From the NCBI GenBank assembly GCA_020060215.1, contig JAGVAP010000120.1:1-64000 (forward strand): DNA of 64,000 bases. The letters run 5' to 3'. Each line of letters begins with the position of its first letter. Positions within the stretch are counted from its first letter, which is position 1. This document shows, piece after piece, positions 28,164-36,676 of this stretch. Under the pieces are notes generated by a model. The model saw nothing but the letters and a program-made list of their open reading frames with translations, was not told the origin of the DNA and did no database searches. This DNA is from Deltaproteobacteria bacterium. GTDB taxonomy: Bacteria > Desulfobacterota > DSM-4660 > Desulfatiglandales > HGW-15. A program made the translations under genes and the position numbers.

Positions 28164-28802
28164 TCAGGGTTTTCCTCCGCGAATAACTACAAATGAGCCC
28201 TCTCCATAGCCCGGCTTGGGTGGATCGGCCACCTTCATTTCCGCAGGGGCTTTGAAGACCGTCTGTCGAATTGAGAAATCTTCAAAACCGGCTTGCTTCA
28301 ATTGACGCAGGAGTTCATCCGCGGACAGGAATGTGGCGTTCCTGTAGAAGGGATTGTCCTTCTTATTTGCTTCGTAGATCTTGCCAAGTGGACTCTCGCG
28401 GTCTATGAAGCCGATCAGAATCTGTCCATCTTCTCTGAGGACCCGGCAGGCTTCCTTGAGTGCAGCGGGCACGTCATAGAGGAAACAGATCGTGGTAATC
28501 ATGAGAAGAACATCCAGGCTCCCCTGCTTGAAAGGGATATCTTCGCCTACCCCCAGAACTACCTCTATACCACGCTTGGATGCGGCCTTGCCCATATTGT
28601 AGGATGGGTCCACACCGAAACGCACGCCCAGGGAGGCGGCAAAGCGGCCCGTTCCCACCCCGATCTCCACTCCTTTTTCGAATCTCGGAAGCAGCGCCCG
28701 AACCGCCTCGAGTTCCGATTGAAAGACAGGCAAATTCCTGTCGAACCAGGAGTCATACCTGTCGACATGACGGGCAAAGGGATCAGTCCTGGACACTCTC
28801 AA
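28164..28802 (-). CDS. SAM-dependent class I methyltransferase
   Basis: A 212-residue methyltransferase: motif I GVEIGVGTGRFAASLGV, acidic residue in FGVDPS, motif II region VGEDIPFKQGSLDVLLMITT, and EACRVLREDGQILIGFID after it. It is of the methyltransferase-11 type. The C-terminal part (SFVVIRGGKP) is intact. No neighbour tells the substrate. Confidence 0.88.
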   Translation of the reverse strand: MRVSRTDPFARHVDRYDSWFDRNLPVFQSELEAVRALLPRFEKGVEIGVGTGRFAASLGVRFGVDPSYNMGKAASKRGIEVVLGVGEDIPFKQGSLDVLLMITTICFLYDVPAALKEACRVLREDGQILIGFIDRESPLGKIYEANKKDNPFYRNATFLSADELLRQLKQAGFEDFSIRQTVFKAPAEMKVADPPKPGYGEGSFVVIRGGKP

Positions 28803-28907
28803 TCTCCGCCTGGCAAGCGAATAACGCCAACAACCGGCAGGCAGTACCCGCCTCTTCCAACCCTAAAAGGAGATGACTTCATCCGCTTAATTTCAAGCAC
28901 ATGAAGG

Positions 28908-29609
28908 TCATCCATCCAGGGCTCCCCCTTTTGGCGTCTTCAACTTCCCGACAATCTTGGGAATGAAAAAAGAAAAGACAAAGAGCGCTATCGAGAAGAA
29001 GACCTGAGGGCTCAGTAACTCGCCCCACTCGCCCATTAGCCAGACCTGTTTCAGCGTACCCACGAAAAAGGTGAAGATGAAGGTCCCAACGAGAATCCCC
29101 AGTCCTGTTCCGGCGAAGTAATCCCGGAACCGCACCTTGGTCAGCCCCATGCCGAAGTTTAACGGCGTGAAAGGAAAGTACAGGAGACGCAGGTAGAGGA
29201 CCGTGGCAAAGCCGTTTCGTTCAATGGCATCATCGTATTTCCTCAGTTTGTCTCCGATCAGAGAAGCGGCGAAGTCCCTGCCAAGAGTGCGTCCGATAAG
29301 AAATGCCGCACTCCCTCCGAGCATGGCGCCAAGCCAGACATAGACAAAGCCCCAATAGGCCCCGAAGAGGATCGCCCCAATGGCGCCCAAGACCGTGCCG
29401 GGAACGAACATGCAGACGCATGCCGCATAGATCAACACAAAGGCAAATGGAGCCCAAGAACCCGCGGATTCCAAAAAGCGTCCCAGTCGATCAGCGCTCA
29501 GGAATCCCATGACCGGAGTAAATCGAACCACCAGAAAGGCGGCGATGATGAACCCCAATAAAAGGGCGGCTTTTATTGCCCCTCTTCGGGGGACGTTTCC
29601 TTCACGCAT
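28908..29609 (-). CDS. TVP38/TMEM64 (SNARE-associated) membrane protein
   Basis: A 233-residue protein with about six membrane segments and the family core (PGTVLGAIGAILFGAYWGF, GSAAFLIGRTLGRDF, RLLYFPFTPLNFGMGLTKVR). Related to DedA proteins; transport of lipid or small solutes is suspected for the family. It is the last gene of the minus-strand selenoprotein operon, 37 bases after the preceding stop. Confidence 0.88.
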   Translation of the reverse strand: MREGNVPRRGAIKAALLLGFIIAAFLVVRFTPVMGFLSADRLGRFLESAGSWAPFAFVLIYAACVCMFVPGTVLGAIGAILFGAYWGFVYVWLGAMLGGSAAFLIGRTLGRDFAASLIGDKLRKYDDAIERNGFATVLYLRLLYFPFTPLNFGMGLTKVRFRDYFAGTGLGILVGTFIFTFFVGTLKQVWLMGEWGELLSPQVFFSIALFVFSFFIPKIVGKLKTPKGGALDG

Positions 29610-29646
29610 TGGGTTTTCTCAAATCCTGAATCCAGGGGCCGTCCTC

Positions 29647-29925
29647 TTACGGGCGTGCTGTTCTTCGGATCTTTGCCTGAATGGCCGATTCAAGCGCATC
29701 CAAGGAAATATCGGCCTTTTCCACCAGCACCTCTTCCCCCACCATGATAGCCGGCGCAACAGGAAGGCCCAGCTTTGCATAGGCCTCCGATGCGTATTCT
29801 TCCCTCGGCTTGGAGACGACGTCTACATCGATCCCGTATTTCTCACCCAGACCGGGCAACATCTCCTTGAAGTGCATTCAGGTTTTTCCGTTCGGTTCAT
29901 TGAGAAAAAATTTGACCTTCAACAT
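29647..29925 (-). CDS. thioredoxin-fold selenoprotein A (in-frame UGA)
   Basis: Read from ATG 29925 through a UGA at 29878-29880 the gene gives 92 residues: strand LKVKFFLNEPNGKT, Sec16, helix MHFKEMLPGLGEKYG, strand IDVDVVSKP, then a cis-Pro loop LPVAPAIMVGEEVL. This is a glutaredoxin/thioredoxin fold with one Sec at the active-site place and no resolving Cys. The next gene upstream is a paralogue with UGA at exactly codon 16. A hairpin with loop GGUCU starts 18 bases after the UGA. Automated callers would start at 29877 and lose the active site. Sec is inferred, not proven. Confidence 0.8.
29843..29859 (-). promoter_or_regulatory. SECIS-like hairpin of selenoprotein A
   Basis: UUGCCC-GGUCU-GGGUGA: six pairs and a five-base loop. 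The loop GGUCU equals the one in the E. coli fdhF SECIS recognised by SelB. It begins 18 bases after the UGA. Confidence 0.7.
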
Positions 29926-29948
29926 CTCTTCGCTCCCTTCTCTACTTT

Positions 29949-30272
29949 TTATGCGTTCTTTCTCAAGAGACGGCCCAGGAACCCGCGTTTCTGCTCCTCC
30001 ACTGGGGGGAGCCCCAGGCCCTTTCGGATAGCGGCCTCGAGCTTTTCCTCGTTCACGTCGGAACCCTCGACCAGGATCTCTTCTCCCACCATCACCGCCG
30101 GGGCGACGGGCAGATCCAACTCGAAGTATTCATCCGTCTGATACTGGTCTTTCGGCTTCGAGATGGTCTCGATCTCTATCTCGTATTTTACGCCCAACCT
30201 GGGCATCATCACCTTGAAATGTTTTCAGGGTTTCCCGTTGGGTTCGTTGAGGAAGAATCTTACCTTGAGCAT
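29949..30272 (-). CDS. thioredoxin-fold selenoprotein B (in-frame UGA)
   Basis: Read from ATG 30272 through UGA 30225-30227 the gene gives 107 residues: LKVRFFLNEPNGKP, Sec16, KHFKVMMPRLGVKYE, IEIETISKP, LPVAPAVMVGEEILVEG, and a basic tail ending LGRLLRKNA. It is about half identical to selenoprotein A with the UGA in the same codon. No Cys is present at all, so Sec would be the only thiol-like residue. It starts 19 bases after the rhodanese-CcdA gene. A 6-bp hairpin with loop AGGUU follows the UGA at 18 bases. Confidence 0.8.
30190..30206 (-). promoter_or_regulatory. SECIS-like hairpin of selenoprotein B
   Basis: AUGCCC-AGGUU-GGGCGU: six pairs (one U-G), five-base loop with GGU. It begins 18 bases after the UGA, the same geometry as in selenoprotein A although the bases differ. 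Confidence 0.68.
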
Positions 30273-30291
30273 AAGTTCGTTTTCTCCTTTT

Positions 30292-32043
30292 TCATCTTGA
30301 AGTTTTCTTGATCTCGGCCATGCGGCCGAGGAACTGATCGGGGGGAAGATAATCCACCAGCCGCAAATCCCGCCTCTCATTCCCGTTTCGGTCTATGAAG
30401 ACAACCGTCGGAACCCCCTTGATTCCGTAATCCCGAAGCAATCGTTCGTGTACCGGGTCGCCTCCCCTGGTTACATCCACCTTGAGCATGATGAAGTCAC
30501 CTCCCGCCTGGTTTACGATGGATGCGTCATGAAAGGTGACCTCTTCGAGCTCCCGGCACGGCGTGCACCATGTGGCGTAGAAATCGATAATCACCGGCAC
30601 CCCTTTTCTTTGGGCCTCCTGCAGCAGCCCTTCCGAGTAGGGCTTCCAGGCGACGCCGGGGCCTTTCACAGCCCAGGAGGCGACCAGGAAGGTGGCGAGA
30701 ACCAGGCAGGCCACCCCGACTCCTGATTTGAGCCAGGGGAAGGCCCGGAAATTGGCCTGGTTCTTATCGATCCATCCAAGATGGAGCCCGGCAGCCAAGG
30801 CGACAGCGGCAAGGAGGATAGTCGCCAAGGACCCCGGGAGAATCGGTCTTGTGAAGTGCACCGCCATGCCGACCAATACCCATCCCATGAGCTTTCTCAC
30901 CCAAATCATCCACCCGCCCGAGCGGGGGAGCTTCTCGATCTGACCTGAAAACATGGCAAGGAGAAAAAGCGGCACACCAAGGCCCAGGCTCAGGGTGAAG
31001 AATATGATAAATCCGAGCCACGGGCTTCCCATGCCGGCAACCCAGGTGAGGAGCCCCAGCACAAAGGGACCGATGCAGGGCGCCGCGACCACGCCGAGGG
31101 TCAGCCCCATGAAGAGGCTTCCGAAGTAGCCGGTGTAGGACTTTGAGGCGGCGCGGGTGAGCCCCATCGGGAGGCGCAGTTCCCAGAGTCCAAAGAGGCT
31201 CGATGCAAAGAGAATCAGAATCATCGCCACAACGATCAGGACGATCGGGTTCTGGAGCATCGCACCCATCAGCCCGCCTGTGAGGGCGGCGAATACCCCC
31301 AGCACGGAATTGGTCACAGAAAGACCGAGCATATAGGACAAACCATGCGCTACCAGGTTGCCCCTGCCCTGGCCTCCCTTTGCGGCCTGTCCGCCGAAGT
31401 AGGAGACCGTAACGGGGATCAGGGGATAGACGCAGGGCGTGAGGTTCAGGGCCATGCCGCCTGCAAAAATGCCTAGAAGCGTCCAGATCATGGCCCAGCC
31501 ATACAGGGGCCGTGCCGTTTCAGGCTCAGGCGCGGATGAGGCAAGTCCCGCCGGGGCGCTTTCGACAGGCATACCCTGCGCCTGCCATTCAGGGTATCCT
31601 TTGGGGTCGCGATAGACGTTCTTGTAACCGAGCTTTACGGCCACCCGGGCCGCCGAGTCGCTTCGGACTCATGTCAGGCCCGCTCAGTAGAATATGATCG
31701 TACGGTTTTTATCCGGTCCTAAGAGTGCTTCGAGCGCCGAACCCTTGCGCCACCTGGACCACCAGGTGGGCTCCATGGGGAAATAGACAGCGCTCTTGAT
31801 GTGGCCTGTGCGGTACTCCCATTCCTGTCGCGTATCCACCAGGAGGAGACCCGCAGGGTCCTTCCGATATAGATCACTTAGATCCTCCGTGCTCATGATC
31901 CGGTATCCTCCGGCTTTTGCTTCAGCCAGAACATCAGCCCATGTAGCGTCCTTGGGGGTGACCGCCCGGCTGGTAAGCCACAGGGCGCCTGCCGTTATGA
32001 GAACGGCCGCAGCTGCAAAGATAATGGATCTTTTTCCATCCAT
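30292..32043 (-). CDS. rhodanese-CcdA-thioredoxin fusion, two in-frame UGA
   Basis: Read as one frame of 583 residues from ATG 32043 (which overlaps the previous TGA). An N-terminal anchor (residues 5-24) is followed by a rhodanese domain (LLVDTRQEWEYRTGHIKSAV) whose active loop reads IIFY-Sec120-AGLT-Sec125-VRSDSAA; both UGA stand where Cys occurs in relatives. Then a DsbD/CcdA membrane domain (about 185-430; NLTPCVYPLIPVT, AAPCIGPFVLG) and a thioredoxin domain with WCTPC near 492. The layout suggests electrons pass from the cytoplasm to a periplasmic seleno-rhodanese. Conventional calling splits it into two genes at 31684 and 31644. Confidence 0.82.
31637..31653 (-). promoter_or_regulatory. 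SECIS-like hairpin of the rhodanese fusion
   Basis: GCGGCC-CGGGU-GGCCGU: six pairs, five-base loop containing GGU. It begins 15 bases after the second UGA (31669-31671) and 30 bases after the first (31684-31686). Confidence 0.6.
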
Positions 32044-32741
32044 CACTTTTCCTTTCCTTGTCCGATTCCCGGCAATGGCCGCAGGGACTGTCGATGAAAG
32101 GTCAAGGCCTTCTTCGGACATGTCTCCACACAATAGGAACATTTGAGACAGTCACAGTGATTAACCACACCCGCCTCTCTATAGGAGCCGGGATAGATCT
32201 GCATACGGCACACCTTCTCGCAATTCCCGCAACTCGAGCAGGACTGGTCCACTCTCAGCAGGCTCTTGCCGCGACCAAGCCAGTTCGCCATTGTTCCCAT
32301 GGGGCAGAACATGCACCAGATGCGTTGATTGTAGATCGTTCCCAGCGTCAGCCCCACAATGGTAGTAACGGTCAGAATCATCACAAAGGGGGCCCCCATC
32401 CGATAGAAATCTCCCCACACGGGCTCCAGGTTCACGGCAAGCATAATCATCAAGACCGCCAACCAGAACAACCGAAACGAAACGCTTCGAAAGAAGCGGG
32501 GCACCTTTGCATTGCGGCTCAGGCGGCTGAGGTACTTGTCCCAAAAGCTGCCCCTCGGGCACATCCAGTCACACCAATTTCTTCCCTTGGCAAAACCGAT
32601 CCCCATGGCCATCAGCATGCAGAAAAGGAGAAAGTAGCCCAATGGATGGTAGAACCATCCCCCGATCAGCAGGGCTACGAAAAAAAGGCCGTTGATTATC
32701 TGTAAGGGACCGTTGCCGAGCGCTGCAGTTCGAGCACTCAT
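32043..32741 (-). CDS. NapH/YccM-like 4Fe-4S membrane protein
   Basis: A 232-residue membrane ferredoxin. Helices at about 15-50, 85-105 and 120-140 carry CDWMCPRG and CMFCPMG on the cytoplasmic side. Two C-terminal ferredoxin clusters follow (CSSCGNCEKVC; CDCLKCSYCVETCP). Such proteins pass quinol or cytoplasmic electrons to periplasmic partners. GGAAGGAGG precedes the ATG. The TGA/ATG overlap with the rhodanese-CcdA gene argues for a direct redox partnership. Confidence 0.88.
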   Translation of the reverse strand: MSARTAALGNGPLQIINGLFFVALLIGGWFYHPLGYFLLFCMLMAMGIGFAKGRNWCDWMCPRGSFWDKYLSRLSRNAKVPRFFRSVSFRLFWLAVLMIMLAVNLEPVWGDFYRMGAPFVMILTVTTIVGLTLGTIYNQRIWCMFCPMGTMANWLGRGKSLLRVDQSCSSCGNCEKVCRMQIYPGSYREAGVVNHCDCLKCSYCVETCPKKALTFHRQSLRPLPGIGQGKEK

Positions 32742-32745
32742 AAGC

Positions 32746-33204
32746 TTACCTCCTTCCTAATCTCCCCTCTCTTCTGAGCTTCGAAAGGAGAAAGTTAGCA
32801 CCCCTCATGGAGAGCCCCAATTTTCGGGCAAGCTCTCCAGGGTCAAGGGAGCCGTGGGTCTTGATGACGGAAGTGACCTCCTCTTCCAGTTCCTCCAGCC
32901 AGTCCTCAAAGAGCACGAGAATCTCCGGGTCCGTGATAGCCATCAGCTGTTTGGACTGGGCAACCTTGTCCACGAGGCTTTGGCACATCTCTGTCGGGTC
33001 GACACCTTCGCCCATGCACTCGGCCAGTCAGAGATGAACGAGGCTCGATACCTTGTCCCCTCGCGATTCCCCGGTGAGCTCCATGAGAAATCTGGTGCGG
33101 GCCTCTTCGTCCAGGAGCGGGAAGAGCGCTTTCAATCCTTTGGCCATCTCAGCCGAAGCCTGTTTCGGGTCCATCCGTGTAATCAATTTCAGTATCTCTT
33201 CCAT
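32746..33204 (-). CDS. small helical protein with in-frame UGA
   Basis: Start at ATG 33204 with AAGGAG seven bases upstream. Read through UGA 33028-33030 it gives 152 residues: N-terminal helices (ILKLITRMDPKQASAEMAKG), SSLVHL-Sec59-LAECMGEGVDP, a linker, then a winged-helix-like end (GSLDPGELARKLGLSMRGAN). Frame and helical periodicity continue smoothly across the UGA. A hairpin with loop AGGUG follows. No family recognised. Sec is plausible, but a plain stop followed by a second gene at 33015 cannot be ruled out. Confidence 0.65.
32996..33013 (-). promoter_or_regulatory. SECIS-like hairpin, small helical protein
   Basis: GGGCGA-AGGUG-UCG(A)CCC: six pairs with one bulged A and a five-base loop containing GGU, starting 14 bases after the UGA. 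Weaker than the other three. Confidence 0.45.
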
Positions 33205-33215
33205 GGGGGGCTCCT

Positions 33216-33575
33216 TCAAAAGGTTTGCCGCGAGGACAAGAGATCGCTTGCCAAGGCGTTCAACATGCGAACCACATCCATGATTCTCGGTTCGGAGAGC
33301 TCGTAGTATATAAATGGCCCGATCCGCTCGATCTTGACCAGCAGAGACCGTTTTAACTCCTTAAGATGGTGAGAAACGAGAGGTTGAGAAAGCCCGAGTT
33401 CCTCAACAATGCTGGTAACCGACTTCTTCTCACGGCTGACGCATGCGAGGATCCGCAACCGGTTTTCGTCGGAAAGGCTCTTGGAGAGAAAGGCCACGGA
33501 ATGAAACTGGGGATCTTCAACCACTTGCGATGCTTTTTCCGGGGATACTTGTACGTTTCTCAATGATTTTTTCAC
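33216..33575 (-). CDS. ArsR-family repressor of the selenoprotein operon
   Basis: A 119-residue winged-helix repressor (SKSLSDENRLRILACVSREK, TSIVEELGLSQPLVSHHLKE, GPFIYYELSEPRIMDVVRML). The GTG at 33575 with GGGGAAGG is chosen; an in-frame ATG at 33662 would place the start inside the A/T palindrome that looks like its operator. One Cys (ILACV) lies near the recognition helices. It starts the run of same-strand genes to 28908, 11 bases before the small helical protein. Its inducer could be a thiol-reactive metal, metalloid or persulfide. Confidence 0.85.
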   Translation of the reverse strand: MKKSLRNVQVSPEKASQVVEDPQFHSVAFLSKSLSDENRLRILACVSREKKSVTSIVEELGLSQPLVSHHLKELKRSLLVKIERIGPFIYYELSEPRIMDVVRMLNALASDLLSSRQTF

Positions 33576-33660
33576 GGCTGCCTTCCCCAAAGGGTTCTTT
33601 CCTGCCGTTGCCCGGCAAGCGGAGGAGCAGAAACGCGGGTTTGCCGAGCCGGACAAACAC

Positions 33661-33672
33661 ATAAATATTTAT
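33661..33672. promoter_or_regulatory. A/T palindrome, probable ArsR operator
   Basis: ATAAATATTTAT, a perfect palindrome within an A/T-rich stretch (33661-33690) in otherwise G+C-rich DNA, about 85 bases before the chosen arsR start. ArsR-type repressors commonly bind such sites. Confidence 0.5.
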
Positions 33673-33812
33673 TTATATATCTATTTGGAAAATGTCAACA
33701 GGGATCGTTCAAGAAATGTCGGCAGAAAGTTTGGTGGAGGTCGGGGGGAGCGAGTCACTGAAAAGGGAATGGCTCCCTGGGATGATCCGGTGCGAGACCC
33801 TCGAGGCGTGTG

Positions 33813-34301
33813 TTAATGAGAGTGTGAACTGGGAGATTCCGGCTCGGGCCTGGAAAAGGTTCTTGTCCAGAGCTTCTTCGTGCGGGAATCTCCCGTCTCC
33901 AAGCTGAGGTGAAACATCGTCTCCCCTTCAAAGAGTTCTGCGTTCAGGAAGACGGGAAAAGCGCCGTGAGCCTGACTTAAAGCTTCTTCCCCGTCGAGCA
34001 CTTTCCACTTACCCCCAGAGCGAAGCGCTTCGAGCAGGAGACTTCGAAATCTCCCCTCCTGGATGAACTTTCCTCTGACTCTTGCGTTATCCACCACAAT
34101 GGTGTCGTAGAGTCCCAGATTTCCAGAAAGAGCGGCACTCCCTTCTCGAGCCAAATCCCGCACGACCGCTTCGACCTTTGGATCACCGGACTTGGAATCT
34201 TTGGCAAGCATTGGACCCATCATGAAAGGCATCATGATAGGACAGCCGGAGAGAACAAGGAGAAGGAGCAGACTAAAGAAGGTTTGCAGAATCCTCTTCA
34301 T
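33813..34301 (-). CDS. lipoprotein of unknown function
   Basis: Start at ATG 34301 with GGGGGAGAG upstream. A lipoprotein signal (FFSLLLLLVLSGCPIMMPF) is followed by about 140 residues, including DPKVEAVVRDLAREGSAALS, KFIQEGRFRSLLLEALRSGG and LFEGETMFHLSLETGDSRTK. The pattern resembles small periplasmic proteins of the LPP20/curli-accessory kind, but I do not recognise the family. The 5' end overlaps the tail of a kinase remnant. Confidence 0.7.
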   Translation of the reverse strand: MKRILQTFFSLLLLLVLSGCPIMMPFMMGPMLAKDSKSGDPKVEAVVRDLAREGSAALSGNLGLYDTIVVDNARVRGKFIQEGRFRSLLLEALRSGGKWKVLDGEEALSQAHGAFPVFLNAELFEGETMFHLSLETGDSRTKKLWTRTFSRPEPESPSSHSH

Positions 34302-34847
34302 ACTCTCCCCCTGCGGAGACGCCATTTTGAAAAGGCGGCTTGTTCTTCAAAGGAAGTGTCACTCTGAAGGTAACGCCCTTGTCGTTATTCGGATAAAAAG
34401 AGATTTTCCCGCCATGAGCAATCACGATCTTCTTGGCAATCTCTCGGACCTGAGCCTTGCCCGCTGTTCCCGCACCTTCGATTCGGCAAGATATCCGAGG
34501 ATGAAGGTGATCAGGAAAAAAAGGCCTCCCTCCACAAGCTGGTGATAGCTGCGGGCAAACCCTTCCCATTGGTCGATCCCGTGGGGAAGGTAGAGTAGGA
34601 AAATGATTATGGAGGTAAGGGTGGCGCCCCAGAACCCGAACCAGAAGGTCGCCAGGATGAGAGGGATATAGAAGAACATCCGGTAGACCTCGTGGTGAAT
34701 CGCCATCCTGTGGGCGGTTGAATAGTGAAGACCCAGCACGAGGAATATAAGGAGGGAGATGAGAAAGATCTTGAGCTTCCCTCCGCGGGTCACCCCCCCA
34801 GCAGAGGCCCGTAATTCCCGAACGACGGCTGAAAAGGGATAGAACAC
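34273..34847 (-). pseudogene. sensor kinase remnant, membrane module joined to HATPase tail
   Basis: The first part (34422-34847) is a four-helix DUF4118-like module (FLVLGLHYSTAHRMAIHHEV, FFYIPLILATFWFGFWG). Close to its end the sequence passes, in another frame, straight to the last part of a HATPase domain (AKKIVIAHGGKISFYPNNDK, VTFRVTLPLKN) and stops at 34273. The HisKA domain and most of HATPase are missing. The first part could still give a 141-residue membrane protein. Confidence 0.7.
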
Positions 34848-35083
34848 CAGTCGCTTTCTCCTCTCGTTCGTTGTCTCCGGGGATTTCCGGAGAGGGTTGG
34901 AGGTTAGAACCGTTCTTCGAAAACCTCCATGATGCCCCGACAGCGGAAACCCGCGTCCCGCACACCACTGAAGTTAAGGATAACAAGCGAAAAGTACAAG
35001 TATACTGGGAAATTATGAATACTCTGTGAAATCGTTCAATCAACCCGCAGGGTCGATCGACTGGGGTTGCGGGATGCTCCTTC

Positions 35084-36121
35084 TTATTCGGGATTTCGGA
35101 GCGCCCATGTGAAAAGGGATTTGAGAAATCCCAGGAAGGTCAGGCTCCAGGCCAGGAGGGCTGCGTAGATGAAGTATCGGGGAACCGCAAACAGGAAGTC
35201 CAACCCTGTTGCCTGGGCCAACCGGTAAGTGCAGGCGGTATACATGCCCAGGGGAAAAACCATGCCCCAATACTGGGGGTCATAGGTAAACCTGACACGT
35301 CGGATGAGATAACGCCATGCGCCTAGGAGCAGGAGGAACGGAATCCACCAGGTACCGAACGCCCAGAAAAGGAGGGAGAATCCCGTCGTCACCGGAACCA
35401 ACCGCTCCAGGAATTCGACCCCGGGGCTGTGAAGGATGATGACGGCGCCGGCGAGCGAGGAAATCGCGACGGCGCCCATGTTGATCCAGTAGGGAGGGGT
35501 CAATACGTCGGGATTGAGTGGGAAGAACATGAACCTGTAGAAGAGCAGGGTGATGATCAGGATATACAGCACGCCGCCGGTCAGAAACATGCAGTAGGCG
35601 AAGAACAGGAACAGATCCCTGAGTGGAAGCTGAGGGGCCAACAAAGCGGCAAGAACGGCGACGGACTGCGTGGCCACCACTGCGACAAGCCATAGACCGC
35701 TGATCCCCTCCTGGATGGGAGGCTTCTCCGCCTTGACCGTCAGGATGGTGAAGATACCATAGATCAGGATACCCCAGAGAATCCCTCCAGTGACCAGCAG
35801 GATCAGGGCGAGGCGCAATGCCTGTTCCATGAGAAACAACTGGGTCCCCAGGACGCACGTGCCGGCAACCGTCGTGAAGAAGCCGACACCCTGAAGATGG
35901 TCGGACAGGTCACGGACGAACCTTCCGGGATACAAAATGATTCGGAAGATCGTGAGGCACCACAACGCGATGTAAAAAAGCACATTCAACCAGAGGAGGG
36001 GCTTTGCAAAGATTCTCAGCTCCAGCAGATACGAGCCGATGGAAACGATCCCCGTGGCCATGACCATGGAGAAATAGGAGGGCGGGAGGTTTTTTATGGC
36101 GTTTGTCAACCGCGTCGGCAT
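35084..36121 (-). CDS. TDT/TehA-family membrane transporter
   Basis: A 345-residue protein with ten predicted helices. The N-terminal [20 protein letters not shown] is the signature of the tellurite-resistance/dicarboxylate transporter (TDT) family that includes TehA and SLAC1-type channels. Start at ATG 36121. It may pass small anions such as nitrite, sulfite or formate. The neighbouring nar genes make an anion role plausible, but the sequence does not settle it. Confidence 0.85.
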   Translation of the reverse strand: MPTRLTNAIKNLPPSYFSMVMATGIVSIGSYLLELRIFAKPLLWLNVLFYIALWCLTIFRIILYPGRFVRDLSDHLQGVGFFTTVAGTCVLGTQLFLMEQALRLALILLVTGGILWGILIYGIFTILTVKAEKPPIQEGISGLWLVAVVATQSVAVLAALLAPQLPLRDLFLFFAYCMFLTGGVLYILIITLLFYRFMFFPLNPDVLTPPYWINMGAVAISSLAGAVIILHSPGVEFLERLVPVTTGFSLLFWAFGTWWIPFLLLLGAWRYLIRRVRFTYDPQYWGMVFPLGMYTACTYRLAQATGLDFLFAVPRYFIYAALLAWSLTFLGFLKSLFTWALRNPE

Positions 36122-36175
36122 GTAGTGCCACCTGCCTTCTGAGTTTCGGATCGTCACAAGTCTACCAGAGTCGGT

Positions 36176-36664
36176 ACCCAGTCCTGGACGTGTCGCATGG
36201 ATTCCCGCCCAGGGACTGCGGGAATGACGGACTCATAAAGTTCTGGATCCCCGCTCCCCGCCTGCTGCCTGCGGGGACAGGCTGCGCGGGAATAAAACGA
36301 AAAACACTCCGTCGTTCCCGCACGAAACCGCCCCCTCGTTTTCCAGAACAACACTCCTGTCGTTCCCGCAATCTTTAGGCGGGAACCCAGTCCTGGACGT
36401 GTCGCGTGGATTCCCGCCAAGGGACTGCGGGAATGAGGGACTCATAAAGTTCTGGATCCCCGCTCCCCGCCTACTGCCTGCGGGGACAGGTTCTGCACGG
36501 GAACGACACATCAAAAGTATTCGTCGTTCCCGCAATTTTTAGGCGGGAACCCAGGGTCAACGGCTCATCGCATGGATTCCCGCCAAAAGACTGCGGGAAC
36601 GACGGGTGATTTTGTGCGGTGTCCTTTATCAGTCATTCCCGCAGTCCCTAAGCGGGAATCCAGG
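36176..36664. repeat. palindromic intergenic repeats, block 1
   Basis: Two to three units of a composite repeat. Each has hairpins with arms ATTCCCGC/GCGGGAAT and GTTCCCGC/GCGGGAAC, and a G+C-rich spacer (CCCCGCCTACTGCCTGCGGGG). Units repeat after about 190-220 bases. It separates the transporter gene from narI. Confidence 0.85.
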
Positions 36665-36676
36665 TTCTCGGTGCCC

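Noticed and set aside
28908..33575. Genome-wide recoding of UGA (alternative genetic code)
   Set aside because: Several neighbouring genes end in UGA and overlap the next start (for example at 32043-32045), so UGA is a normal stop here; only particular UGA codons followed by hairpins are read through.
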